A stretch of DNA of 48,261 bases from Pelagibacteraceae bacterium AG-325-C10 (GTDB lineage Bacteria; Pseudomonadota; Alphaproteobacteria; Pelagibacterales; Pelagibacteraceae). Made by a program: the position numbers and the translations under genes. Location of the stretch: assembly GCA_003282975.1 (NCBI GenBank), contig QBYD01000009.1, positions 1-48,261 of the forward strand, read 5' to 3'. Below, in pieces: positions 9,016-17,713 of the stretch (position 1 is its first letter; every line of letters begins with the position of its first letter). The notes below the pieces were generated by a model that was not told where the DNA came from, made no database searches, and saw nothing but the letters and a program-made list of their open reading frames with translations.

Positions 9016-9419
9016 TAGCAATTTACAAGCCAAACATCATATACAGGGTGATCAAAAGGAGTTATTGATGGGCTTGAAGAAAACATCCATCCATTAAACA
9101 CAAATACTTCATCATTATTTTGATCTGTTAAATCTTTAACTTGGATATATGCAGTAATTTCTGGATTATCGTCAAATTCTGAATTTTTACATTTAAAACT
9201 TTTTATAGATAAATCTTTAAATTTAACAAGTTCTCCGTTCTTTAATTGAATTAAAGTATTTTTAGAGCTTATTTTGTCTAAAATTTTAAGATCGGTAAAG
9301 ACACCTTCTGTATTATTTTTTGCGAAAGATAAGTTAGATAACAAAAAATAAATAAATAAAATAAAATAAAATAAATTAAATTTATTCTTTCCAGCTAGAA
9401 TATTTCTTTTTAATGGCAT
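9012..9419 (-). CDS. DUF2155 family secreted protein
   Basis: A 135-residue protein with an N-terminal signal-like hydrophobic segment (about 14-34, ending LSFA-KNN). The mature part carries the family pattern: ITAYIQVKDL, FNGWMFSSSPSITPFDHPVYDVWLVNC at the very end. Such proteins are found in alphaproteobacteria, often next to the NDUFA12-like gene, and their function is unknown. The last cysteine and an earlier one (FKCKN) could form a disulfide. The ATG used lies inside the upstream gene, giving a 38-base overlap. No better in-frame ATG precedes the signal segment, so the overlap is probably real. Confidence 0.8.
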   Translation of the reverse strand: MPLKRNILAGKNKFNLFYFILFIYFLLSNLSFAKNNTEGVFTDLKILDKISSKNTLIQLKNGELVKFKDLSIKSFKCKNSEFDDNPEITAYIQVKDLTDQNNDEVFVFNGWMFSSSPSITPFDHPVYDVWLVNCY

Positions 9420-9741
9420 TTTTGCTTTTATTTGGATAATAAGCCTTTTCAGTTCCAGTTAAATTTGATTGATGAGGTTTTTGCCAGTCATATTTATCTA
9501 AATTATGTGTTCTTTCTATTTTGTTAGGAGTAAAATGCATCCAAGAATACCATTCAACTGGAATTTTTGATGCATCAATAGTATCTGCATAAATGACCCA
9601 CCTTTTTCCATTTTTGCTTTCATAGTATCTATTACCTAACTCATCATCACCAACAAATTTTCCAAAAAAAATAGTTTTTAATCTTGTTCCGAAAGTATCT
9701 TGATTCCACCAAGTGAAAATTTTTTTAAAGAGTGTCAACAT
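9382..9741 (-). CDS. NDUFA12-family NADH:ubiquinone oxidoreductase accessory protein
   Basis: A 119-residue protein that begins with a short hydrophobic/aromatic segment (LFKKIFTWWNQDTFGTRL) and has GKFVGDDELGNRYYESKNGKRWVIY and VEWYSWMHF. These are hallmarks of the B17.2/NDUFA12 family, an accessory subunit of respiratory complex I in alphaproteobacteria and mitochondria. It should bind the peripheral arm on the cytoplasmic side. It is stand-alone here, away from the nuo operon, as is common. It overlaps the DUF2155 gene by 38 bases and is separated by 115 bases from the divergent NrdJ-domain gene, so that gap probably holds two promoters. Confidence 0.9.
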   Translation of the reverse strand: MLTLFKKIFTWWNQDTFGTRLKTIFFGKFVGDDELGNRYYESKNGKRWVIYADTIDASKIPVEWYSWMHFTPNKIERTHNLDKYDWQKPHQSNLTGTEKAYYPNKSKNAIKKKYSSWKE

Positions 9742-9856
9742 AAAATATTTTTTTTATTCAATTAAAAATTGTAAAATTTAAATTAGACTAAAATATGATT
9801 TTGTATATAAATAAATTGTCTGATTCAAAAGTTCAATAAATTTAAAATGAGGAAAA

Positions 9857-10681
9857 ATGGCAAAATATTTAGTTGAGACATATTACACATGTACGTTTAA
9901 AGTTAATCATTATTTAGATGATATCAATGAAACTGAGTTAAAAAACTTAGAAAAAAGAGATGATGGAAAATTTGAAGTTTTGGACGTTAAATTAGATAAT
10001 CGTAAAACTAAAAGTCTTGATCCAAGTAACAATAAGGTTATTGAAAATAAAAAGGTAGAAGTGGTAGCTAATGCAAACCAATCAACTCAACCAAACAAAG
10101 AAAATATAATTACGAATTTAAACAAAAATTCAGAGCGAGGTGGTAAAAGATTTGGAATGCCGGATAGAAGAAAAGGCTACATACAAAAAGCAACAATTGG
10201 AGATCATAAAGTTTATCTTCATACTGGCGAGTATGAGGATGGAAAAATAGGTGAAATCTTTATTGATACTAGCAAAGAGGGAGAATTGGTAAAAGCTTTA
10301 ATGAATAATTTCGCAATCGCTGTATCTCTAGGTCTTCAATATGGTGTTCCTCTTGATGAATTCATTAGTGCATTTGTTGGAACAAAATTTGAACCTTCGG
10401 GAAAAGTCCACGGAAATGATCGAATTTTAAGTGCTAGTTCGATTTTAGATTATATTTTTAGAGAACTGGCTATTTCATATCAAAATAGAGAAGATTTAGC
10501 TCATACTCCTTCAATTGGTGGTAATGATAATAATTCTGTTGATGAACAAGGTTCTGAAGATCAGAATCAATTGTTACAAATTGTCAAAGATATTACTAGC
10601 AAAGGTTTTGTAAGAAATAATTATAAAAAAAATCTTGTAGATCTCTCTGATGTAAAAATAAATTTGAAGGGAAAAAAATAG
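9857..10681 (+). CDS. Stand-alone NrdJ C-terminal (TSCPD-type) domain protein
   Basis: A 274-residue protein. Residues 102-216, from [20 protein letters not shown] through [20 protein letters not shown] to [15 protein letters not shown], closely resemble the C-terminal domain of alphaproteobacterial B12-dependent (class II) ribonucleotide reductase NrdJ. The large catalytic barrel is absent, both in this gene and next to it. The N-terminal 50 residues ([20 protein letters not shown]) are conserved-looking but unassigned, and an Asn/Gln/Lys-rich linker follows. Only one cysteine (Cys 12) is seen, so it cannot supply a redox CxxC pair. The domain could bind nucleic acid, nucleotide or a partner protein. 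A split class II reductase with its catalytic half elsewhere is another possibility. Confidence 0.75.
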   Translation: MAKYLVETYYTCTFKVNHYLDDINETELKNLEKRDDGKFEVLDVKLDNRKTKSLDPSNNKVIENKKVEVVANANQSTQPNKENIITNLNKNSERGGKRFGMPDRRKGYIQKATIGDHKVYLHTGEYEDGKIGEIFIDTSKEGELVKALMNNFAIAVSLGLQYGVPLDEFISAFVGTKFEPSGKVHGNDRILSASSILDYIFRELAISYQNREDLAHTPSIGGNDNNSVDEQGSEDQNQLLQIVKDITSKGFVRNNYKKNLVDLSDVKINLKGKK

Positions 10682-10698
10682 TTTTTTATTTTTTGATT
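10671..10698. terminator. Possible bidirectional A/T-type terminator
   Basis: Between the converging NrdJ-domain and aspS genes is an A-run followed by TAG and two T-runs, which can fold AAAAAA against TTTTTT and leaves a U-tract on both strands. The stem has no GC core, so this is a weak prediction. Confidence 0.25.
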
Positions 10699-12470
10699 TT
10701 TAAAGCAAGATTTAGCTCTTTTAGCTGTTCCTCATTTACCTCAGATGGTGCTTTCATCATCAAATCTTGAGCGTTTTGATTCATTGGAAACATGGTAACC
10801 TCTCTAATATTTTTTTCATTAGCTAATAACATTACTATTCTATCAATACCAGGCGCAATACCTCCGTGTGGAGGTGCACCAAAACTTAATGCATTTATCA
10901 TACCGCTAAATTTTTCATCAACTTGTTGCTTGTCATATCCGGCAATTGAAAATAGCTTATACATAAGTTCTGGTTTATGATTTCTTATCGCTCCAGAGGA
11001 TAATTCTATACCATTACAAACAATATCATACTGATAGGCCAATATATTTAAGGGATCTTCAAGTTCTTTGTCGGTTAGATCACCTTGAGGCATAGAAAAA
11101 GGATTGTGACTAAATCCAATCTTATTTGTTGTTTCGTCTCTTTCAAACATCGGATAATCAACTATCCAACAAAAAGCGAAAATATTATCATCTATTAAAT
11201 CTAGGTCTTGTGCAATTTTATCTCTTGCTAGTGCAGTAATTTTTTCTAATTCATTTAGTTTTCCGCAGGCCATAAAAATACTGTCCCCAACTTCAGAATT
11301 TGTTTTTTTCATTATTTCTATTAATGCCTCTTTTGAAAAAAATTTACCTATAGGCCCTTTCGCTGAAAGTTCTCCATCATCTTCAAACGTAAAGTATGCT
11401 AATCCTGAAGCGCCTTGCTCTTTAGCCCATTTATCAATATTGTCAAAAAAGCTTCTTGGTTTATCTTTTGTATTTTTTGTCGAGATACATCTCACTTTGG
11501 AACCAGATTTTATGAGTTTCTTAAAAATTTCAAATGATACATCCTCACGAGACAATACTTCTGTAATATCATTTATCACTAAAGGGTTTCTTAAATCAGG
11601 TTTATCACTTCCATATTTCAACATTGCATCAGCATATGAAATTTTTGGAAATTGATCATACATCAATTTTTTATCGGAAAATTTTTTAAAGGTATTAACT
11701 AATAATTTTTCAACTACATTAAAAACATCTTCTTGTTCAACAAAAGACATTTCTAAATCTAATTGATAAAATTCACCTGGACTTCTGTCAGCTCTTGCAT
11801 CTTCATCTCTAAAGCATGGAGCTATTTGAAAATATTTATCAAATCCAGATACCATAATTAATTGTTTAAATTGTTGAGGAGCTTGAGGTAGTGCATAAAA
11901 TTTACCAGGATTTAGTCTGCTAGGAACAAGAAAATCTCTTGCACCCTCTGGACTTGAAGAGGTTAATATTGGAGTTTGAAATTCCAAAAAACCTGCGCTT
12001 ATCATTTCGTTTCTTATAAATGAAATTACTTTGGATCTTAAAATTATGTTTTCATGAATTTTTTTTCTTCTTAAATCTAAAAATCTATATTTTAATCTTA
12101 TTTCTTCGGCATACTCTTGGTCACTGAAAACAGGCATTGGTAATTCTTTGCAAGTTCCTAATACCTCAAACTTATTGATTACAACTTCTATATCGCCTGT
12201 TTCGATATCTTTATTCGCAGTTTCACTTGAACGTTCAACAACCTTTCCATCAATTTTTACAACTGTTTCTAGTTGAATTTTTTCTAATTCTAAAAAATTT
12301 TTATTTTCTTTATCAATGATGCATTGAGTAATTCCATAATTATCACGAAGATCAATAAATAAAATATTCCCATGATCTCTTTTTTTATTAATCCATCCAG
12401 ATATAGAAATCTCCTTATCTAAATCTTCTTTTCTAAGTTCGTTACATTTATGTGTTCTGTACTTACTCAA
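10686..12470 (-). CDS. aspS: Aspartyl-tRNA synthetase
   Basis: Class II synthetase of 594 residues that charges tRNA-Asp. It has the N-terminal OB-fold (SGWINKKRDHGNILFIDLRD), motif 2 (FQIAPCFRDEDARADRSPGEFYQ), the bacterial GAD insertion in the middle and motif 3 (GGIAPGIDRIVMLL). The size matches bacterial-type AspRS, longer than the archaeal form because of the insertion. Alphaproteobacterial enzymes of this type often also charge tRNA-Asn, which GatCAB then corrects; this cannot be decided here. It starts one base after the hda stop, indicating a DUF2066-hda-aspS transcript. Confidence 0.96.
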   Translation of the reverse strand: MSKYRTHKCNELRKEDLDKEISISGWINKKRDHGNILFIDLRDNYGITQCIIDKENKNFLELEKIQLETVVKIDGKVVERSSETANKDIETGDIEVVINKFEVLGTCKELPMPVFSDQEYAEEIRLKYRFLDLRRKKIHENIILRSKVISFIRNEMISAGFLEFQTPILTSSSPEGARDFLVPSRLNPGKFYALPQAPQQFKQLIMVSGFDKYFQIAPCFRDEDARADRSPGEFYQLDLEMSFVEQEDVFNVVEKLLVNTFKKFSDKKLMYDQFPKISYADAMLKYGSDKPDLRNPLVINDITEVLSREDVSFEIFKKLIKSGSKVRCISTKNTKDKPRSFFDNIDKWAKEQGASGLAYFTFEDDGELSAKGPIGKFFSKEALIEIMKKTNSEVGDSIFMACGKLNELEKITALARDKIAQDLDLIDDNIFAFCWIVDYPMFERDETTNKIGFSHNPFSMPQGDLTDKELEDPLNILAYQYDIVCNGIELSSGAIRNHKPELMYKLFSIAGYDKQQVDEKFSGMINALSFGAPPHGGIAPGIDRIVMLLANEKNIREVTMFPMNQNAQDLMMKAPSEVNEEQLKELNLALKIKK

Positions 12471-13133
12471 TTATTCTCCTAAAACTTCTTTAATAATTTT
12501 AAAATCTATAGACTTTTTTCTTTTTAAACTTATTTCGTCGATTTTATATATGAAATCAAAAATTTTGCTATACGATCTGTCAATTCTTTTAATTATATAG
12601 TCTATCAGTTTCTTATCTATCGATATTTGTCTATCTGATAGATTTTTTAATATTAGTGCAAACATTAGTTCATCATCAGGCCTCTCAATAAATGATAAAA
12701 GAAAATTTTTAGATCGTGAATTTAAGTCATTCAACTTAAATGATATTTTAACAATAGATTTTACAGAAGTAACAATCAAAAATTTGTTATCTTGGTCAAT
12801 AATATTCAATAAAGTAAAAAATAAATTTTCATCTATATTTTCATCAAGATTTTCAATAATAATATTTTCATAAATTTTTATATCTTTTAAAACCTCATTA
12901 CTTATTTCACTTGCATTTATCTTTATTCCTTTAAATTTTTTTAAAAAAATATTTACTAAGTGAGTTTTTCCTGAAAACTTTTCACCAATAAGATTTAAAA
13001 AATTTTTTTCCCATCTCGGCCAACTATTTAATAATTTAAAAGAATATTCATTACTTTTTGAAACATAAAAATCTTGATCTTTAAAATTTTGCTCATAATC
13101 AAATTTAATGATCAATTGATTTAAATCTTTCAT
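12471..13133 (-). CDS. hda: DnaA-like chromosomal replication regulator Hda
   Basis: A 220-residue AAA+ protein matching DnaA domain III without the DNA-binding domain IV. The Walker A motif is GEKFSGKTHL (50-59), and Walker B-like IIIENLDENI follows. The N-terminal segment QLIIKFDYEQ resembles the clamp-binding peptide that tethers Hda to the DNA polymerase sliding clamp. It should promote ATP hydrolysis by DnaA and so limit initiation. I chose ATG at 13133, which overlaps the upstream stop as ATGA; an upstream GTG at 13145 is possible but would give a 16-base overlap. Its location beside purM matches the place of this gene in many alphaproteobacteria. Confidence 0.85.
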   Translation of the reverse strand: MKDLNQLIIKFDYEQNFKDQDFYVSKSNEYSFKLLNSWPRWEKNFLNLIGEKFSGKTHLVNIFLKKFKGIKINASEISNEVLKDIKIYENIIIENLDENIDENLFFTLLNIIDQDNKFLIVTSVKSIVKISFKLNDLNSRSKNFLLSFIERPDDELMFALILKNLSDRQISIDKKLIDYIIKRIDRSYSKIFDFIYKIDEISLKRKKSIDFKIIKEVLGE

Positions 13134-14209
13134 TTTAAGACCCACACCCTATCTTTAATATCAAATTCATAATCCCTATTTTTCATAACATTTAAAAATT
13201 GATCAGGCGTACCATTGAATATTATTTTGTATATATTGTTCTTATTATTGAATTTAAAAATGTAGAAATCATAAATTAAATCCAAATTATTTAAAACTTT
13301 TTCAAATTGAGAAATTTTTGAATTATCATCATTATCAGTTGAGATTGTTAAAGTTAACTTAATTGAAGTATTAATTTCATTTTTAGATTTCCAATAATCT
13401 TCATAAACATTCTTTGAATATTCTATGAATTCTTGAAATTCTTTTTCATTTTTTAGGCTTAAATTTGGAAAATCAAGATTTTTTAAATCTATCTTATTAT
13501 TGAAATTTATCTTATTTAAAACACTAATTCCTTTATCATTTTTAAAGACAATCATTACAATATAATCTTCTAAGTTATATTTTTTAACTATTTGATTAAA
13601 ATCATAATTATCTATATTACCTGAACTATTTTTTATTGAATTGAAATCCTCTAAGTCTTCAGATGGTAAAATAAAGTTTAATAAATGATATTTTTTAGTA
13701 TTTAAATTCCAATTATTAAATAAATAGCTTTCAGAAAATATCAAAATTTCATTTTTTTTTTTATCTAATATTATTGGAATAAATAGCACATCTTTTTTTA
13801 TCGGTAAGGATGGAAATATATTTTTACTTTCTAATAAATTAAATACTCTTTTTTTGTTGAAGGATACATTTAAAGATAAATAATATACTTCATTAATAAA
13901 TTTTTCTTCTTTAATAGAAAAGGTTTCAATCATGCTTTTAATTGAACTTAGAGAAGTTTGTTTAAGTTTTTTCTGATCTTTTGTTTGAACTATAGATAAA
14001 ACTAATTGGTTAAATGCCTCTAAAAATCCTTCATCAATTATTTGATTTTTATTAAAATTTATCTCAAATGGAGTGGAAATCTCTATATCATTGATTGAAA
14101 AGCTTTTGGCATTAACATTACTTGTGGAAAAAAAAATATTTAATAAAGCAAGAAAACAAAAATAAATATATAGTTTTCTGAAAGTTAAAAAATTTAAATT
14201 AAATTTCAT
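13130..14209 (-). CDS. DUF2066 family secreted protein
   Basis: A 359-residue protein with an N-terminal signal segment (about 13-35, ending VNAKSF). The part at 36-200 (IIDEGFLEAFNQLVLSIV, FINEVYYLSLNVSFNKKRV, KDVLFIPIILD) fits DUF2066, a family found beside hda or purM in alpha- and gammaproteobacteria and of unknown function. The protein is rich in Asn, Lys, Phe and Ile. It is divergent from purM with only 11 bases between start codons, and its stop overlaps hda. An envelope role is inferred from the signal peptide alone. Confidence 0.7.
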   Translation of the reverse strand: MKFNLNFLTFRKLYIYFCFLALLNIFFSTSNVNAKSFSINDIEISTPFEINFNKNQIIDEGFLEAFNQLVLSIVQTKDQKKLKQTSLSSIKSMIETFSIKEEKFINEVYYLSLNVSFNKKRVFNLLESKNIFPSLPIKKDVLFIPIILDKKKNEILIFSESYLFNNWNLNTKKYHLLNFILPSEDLEDFNSIKNSSGNIDNYDFNQIVKKYNLEDYIVMIVFKNDKGISVLNKINFNNKIDLKNLDFPNLSLKNEKEFQEFIEYSKNVYEDYWKSKNEINTSIKLTLTISTDNDDNSKISQFEKVLNNLDLIYDFYIFKFNNKNNIYKIIFNGTPDQFLNVMKNRDYEFDIKDRVWVLK

Positions 14210-14220
14210 AAAACATATTA

Positions 14221-15249
14221 ATGAATAAAAAATTGTTTACCTATAAAAAAAGTGGAGTTAATATCGATGCAGCAGATAGCTTTGTTAATTTCATTTCTTC
14301 AGTTTCATCAAAAAAAAAAGGCAAAAAAAAGTTTTCTAATATTGGGGGGTTTGGGTCAATATCAAGTATTCCAAATAATATTAAACAGCCTAAAATTGTT
14401 GCTTGCACGGATGGAGTTGGAACCAAAATTGAAATTGCAAACACTCTAAACAAATATGACACTATTGGAATTGATTTAGTTGCTATGAGCGTAAATGATT
14501 TAATTGTTCAGGGTGCAAAACCTCTTTTATTTCTAGATTATATATCAATAAATAAAATCAATTTAAAAAAACTTAAATCTATAATTAAAGGGATAGTAAA
14601 TGGATGCAAGCAATCATCATGCGAATTGGTTGGTGGAGAAACTGCAGAAATGCCTGGTACATATGAAAAAGGGAAATTTGATATTGCAGGTTTCGCAGTG
14701 GGAGTAGTTGGATCAAATAAAATTCTAAGTAAAAATAAAATTAAGAATAATGATCTTGTATTAGCCATACCTTCAAGTGGTCTTCACTCAAATGGTTATT
14801 CCTTAGTTAGATATTTAATTAATCAAAAAAAAATAAACATTAAAAGAGATAAATTTTTAAAAACTGAATTATTAAGACCAACTAAAATTTATGTAAAAGA
14901 AGTTTTAAATTTGATTGATAAAAATTTAATTAATGGATGTGCCAACATAACTGGTGGAGGTTTGGCGGATAATATAAAAAGAGTAATACCAGAAAATTTA
15001 GTTGCGGAAATTGATTTAACAAAAATTAATCCATCTAAAATTTTTAAGTGGTTAAAAAAAAATAACATATCTAATAATGAAATGCTTAAAACATTTAATT
15101 GTGGTGTTGGTTTTTGTTTAATAATAAATCCTAAAAAATTATCTAAAGTAAAAAAATATTTCACGAATAAATTTAAACCATATGTGATTGGAAAAATTAC
15201 TAAAGGAAAAAATAAAGTAAAAATAAATGGCAATATCAACTGGATCTAA
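14221..15249 (+). CDS. purM: Phosphoribosylformylglycinamidine cyclo-ligase (AIR synthetase)
   Basis: PurM (342 residues) closes the imidazole ring of purines, turning FGAM into AIR with ATP. It has the family opening YKKSGVNIDAAD, GGFGSI, the signature CTDGVGTKIEIA, SVNDLIVQGAKPLLFLDY, GGETAEMPGTY and the C-terminal NCGVGFCLI. Length is typical. The 3' end overlaps purN by 23 bases, so the two consecutive purine-route genes are translated in tandem. PurM acts after PurN in the pathway, with PurL in between. Confidence 0.96.
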   Translation: MNKKLFTYKKSGVNIDAADSFVNFISSVSSKKKGKKKFSNIGGFGSISSIPNNIKQPKIVACTDGVGTKIEIANTLNKYDTIGIDLVAMSVNDLIVQGAKPLLFLDYISINKINLKKLKSIIKGIVNGCKQSSCELVGGETAEMPGTYEKGKFDIAGFAVGVVGSNKILSKNKIKNNDLVLAIPSSGLHSNGYSLVRYLINQKKINIKRDKFLKTELLRPTKIYVKEVLNLIDKNLINGCANITGGGLADNIKRVIPENLVAEIDLTKINPSKIFKWLKKNNISNNEMLKTFNCGVGFCLIINPKKLSKVKKYFTNKFKPYVIGKITKGKNKVKINGNINWI

Positions 15250-15805
15250 AATAATAAAGACTGCAGTTTTTATTTCAGGAACAGGTAGTAATCTTAAATC
15301 TCTCATAAAATTTTCAAAACTTAAAGAATCACCTATATCTATTGACTTAATTATTTCAAATAATCCAAAATCTAAAGGTCTTAAGTATGCAAATATTTTT
15401 AAGATTAAAAAAAAAGTTTTTACTTTTAAAAACATGACTGATGAAAAAAAAACACTTTTTGAATTAAAAAAAAATAAAATAGATCTAATTTGTCTTGCTG
15501 GTTTTATGAAAATATTATCAAAAACTTTTATAAAAAGTTTTAAGGGAAATATATTGAATATTCATCCATCTTTTCTACCTAAGTTCAAAGGTTTAAATAC
15601 ACATGAACGAGCAATAAAAAAAAAAGAAAAATACTCCGGTTGTACAGTTCATTTTGTAAATTCAAAACTTGACTCTGGAAAAATTATTCTTCAAAAAAAA
15701 GTTAAGATCAACAAAAATGATGATCCCAAATCATTAGCCAAAAAAATACTTATTCAAGAACACAAACTGTATCCAAAAGCTATTTTAAAAGTCTTTAGTC
15801 ATTAA
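15227..15805 (+). CDS. purN: Phosphoribosylglycinamide formyltransferase
   Basis: PurN (192 residues) moves a formyl group from 10-formyl-tetrahydrofolate to GAR, making FGAR. It shows the substrate loop FISGTGSNLKSLI, the catalytic block LAGFMKIL, and NIHPSFLPKFKGLNTHERAI with the conserved Asn-His pair, then GCTVHFVNSKLDSGKII. The start lies within purM (23-base overlap); no other start codon is available before the conserved TAVFISGTGSN. It converges with ndk and the ends overlap by 11 bases. Confidence 0.95.
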   Translation: MAISTGSKIIKTAVFISGTGSNLKSLIKFSKLKESPISIDLIISNNPKSKGLKYANIFKIKKKVFTFKNMTDEKKTLFELKKNKIDLICLAGFMKILSKTFIKSFKGNILNIHPSFLPKFKGLNTHERAIKKKEKYSGCTVHFVNSKLDSGKIILQKKVKINKNDDPKSLAKKILIQEHKLYPKAILKVFSH

Positions 15806-16205
15806 AGAAAAAATCTATCTCTATTTTTGCATTTTCAACACTATCAGATCCATGAACAGAATTTTTATCTATTGAAATTCCATACTTTTTTCTAATAGTT
15901 CCTTCTTCTGCATCATTTGGATTGGTAGCTCCCATTAATTCTCTATTAGCTAATACTGCATTTTCTTTTTCTAAAACCATTACAACAATTGGTCCTGATG
16001 AAAGGTATGCACAAAGATCATTGTAAAATGGCTTAGTTTCATGAACTTTATAAAATTTTTCTGCTTCAGACTTTTCTATTTGAATTTTTTTTTCTTTTAA
16101 AATTGAAAATCCTTTATTTTTAAACATTTCTTTAATTTCATTATCCAAATTTCTATCAACAGCATCTGGTTTTATAATCGAAAGTGTTTCTTCTACATTA
16201 CTCAT
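15795..16205 (-). CDS. ndk: Nucleoside diphosphate kinase
   Basis: A 136-residue enzyme that transfers the gamma phosphate between nucleoside triphosphates and diphosphates. It has the family opening TLSIIKPDAV and the active site NSVHGSDSVENA, with the phospho-histidine at 118. I chose ATG at 16205 because it has AGGA six bases upstream and begins right before the conserved region; an in-frame TTG at 16217 would add only four residues. The start overlaps the pepA stop by 8 bases, so the ribosome-binding site lies inside pepA. Confidence 0.96.
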   Translation of the reverse strand: MSNVEETLSIIKPDAVDRNLDNEIKEMFKNKGFSILKEKKIQIEKSEAEKFYKVHETKPFYNDLCAYLSSGPIVVMVLEKENAVLANRELMGATNPNDAEEGTIRKKYGISIDKNSVHGSDSVENAKIEIDFFFND

Positions 16206-17652
16206 AATTATCCTCAATTAGTTTATTTAATAATCTTACCCCATAACTGGTCGCTCCACCTGAATTTAAAGCTCCACCATATTTTGAAAATGCCATACCA
16301 GCTATATCTAAGTGGGCCCAAGGTGTTTTGTTTAAAATAAATCTTTGTAAAAACTGTGCTGCAGTTGTAGATCCTGCGCCACCTACATAATTTATATTTT
16401 GCATATCTGCATTTTTTGAATTTATAAGTTTATCAAAATTTTTATGTAAAGGCATTCTCCATAATTTTTCTTCTACTTTGTCACCAGCTTCTAATAGTTG
16501 TTTAGATAGCTTGTCATCATTTGAAAATAGGCCAGCATATTCAGAACCCAAAGAAACTATAATAGCACCAGTCAAAGTTGCTAAATCAATTATAAATTTA
16601 GGTTTAAATTTTTTTTCTGTAAAAGTTAGAGCATCTGCTAAAACTAATCTACCTTCAGCATCTGTATTCAATATTTCTATTGTTTTGCCACTATATGATT
16701 TTACTATATCTCCAGGTCTCTGAGCATTTCCACTCACCATATTTTCTACAAGACCAACAACACCAACTGCATTAACTTTTGCTTTTCTTATGGCTAAGTT
16801 TTTCATCAAGCCGACTACTGTTGCTGAACCTGCCATATCATAAGTCATATCCTCCATAAACTTTGCTGGTTTCAAAGAATAACCTCCAGTGTCAAAACAA
16901 ACTCCCTTACCAACAAATGCTAAAGGCTTTGATCCATTTTTTAATCCGTCCCATTCCATTGTTACAAGATAAGACCCTCGAATACTTCCCTGTCCTACGC
17001 CAAGTAAAGCATTCATTCCAAGTTTTTTTAATTTCTTTTCATCATATATTTTAATCTTTAATCCAAATTTTTTAAGCATATTTATTCTTTTTGCATATTC
17101 ATCTGGGTGAAGTATATTTCCTGGTTCGGAAACAAGATCTCTCGCAAAAAAACTTCCATCCTCAAGAGCTTTAAATCTTATATAATCTTTAATAGATATT
17201 TTATTCTTTCCTAAGACATTTATAGAAACAGTTTTTTTATTATTTTTTGATTTATAAACATTAAATTCATAAGATTTTAATCTTAATCCATGTAGAAAAT
17301 ATCCCACAAGGTTTTTTACTTTACTATTTACCGTATCTGAATTCACAAAATATTCTTTTTTCTTCTCATAATTTATGTAATCATGAAATTTGGCACCCAA
17401 ATTTTCTATATCTGATATCTTTATGTCTTTTTTTATTGATATTAAAAATATTGTTTTTTTTGAATTTATTTCAAATAAAAGTATGTCTTTTTTTAAATCA
17501 CTTGTTTTTAGTAGCTCATATATGTAAGAGAATTCAGTGTTAGAAATATATTTCTTTAAACCATTTAAGCTAAAATTTTCATCAACAAATAAGATGAGAT
17601 TAGCTGATGGGTTTTCAGGACCGCTATTTTTATAACTAATTTTAATAGACAT
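16198..17652 (-). CDS. pepA: Leucyl aminopeptidase (M17 family)
   Basis: A 484-residue metallopeptidase that removes N-terminal residues from peptides in the cytoplasm. The C-terminal catalytic domain has GKGVCFDTGGYSLKP, MAGSATVVG, the M17 signature NTDAEGRLVLADAL (metal-binding Asp and Glu, active-site Arg) and ATLTGAI. The N-terminal domain is divergent, as usual. I chose ATG at 17652 over an in-frame GTG five codons upstream. It is divergent from lptF, the standard pepA<>lptFG arrangement; the 61-base gap should carry both promoters. PepA in E. coli also binds DNA; nothing in the sequence tests that here. Confidence 0.95.
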   Translation of the reverse strand: MSIKISYKNSGPENPSANLILFVDENFSLNGLKKYISNTEFSYIYELLKTSDLKKDILLFEINSKKTIFLISIKKDIKISDIENLGAKFHDYINYEKKKEYFVNSDTVNSKVKNLVGYFLHGLRLKSYEFNVYKSKNNKKTVSINVLGKNKISIKDYIRFKALEDGSFFARDLVSEPGNILHPDEYAKRINMLKKFGLKIKIYDEKKLKKLGMNALLGVGQGSIRGSYLVTMEWDGLKNGSKPLAFVGKGVCFDTGGYSLKPAKFMEDMTYDMAGSATVVGLMKNLAIRKAKVNAVGVVGLVENMVSGNAQRPGDIVKSYSGKTIEILNTDAEGRLVLADALTFTEKKFKPKFIIDLATLTGAIIVSLGSEYAGLFSNDDKLSKQLLEAGDKVEEKLWRMPLHKNFDKLINSKNADMQNINYVGGAGSTTAAQFLQRFILNKTPWAHLDIAGMAFSKYGGALNSGGATSYGVRLLNKLIEDNYE

Positions 17653-17713
17653 AAATTTTAAATACACTCATTGCGAGTAGAGTGCTATATATGAATAAAA
17701 TTATCATATTTCA

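Noticed and set aside
13133-13145. Upstream GTG start for hda
   Set aside because: ATG at 13133 makes the standard ATGA overlap, and the four extra residues precede the clamp-binding-like segment without adding a conserved feature.
14241-15435. Several minus-strand frames over purM and purN
   Set aside because: They lie opposite strongly conserved purine genes and start in implausible places.
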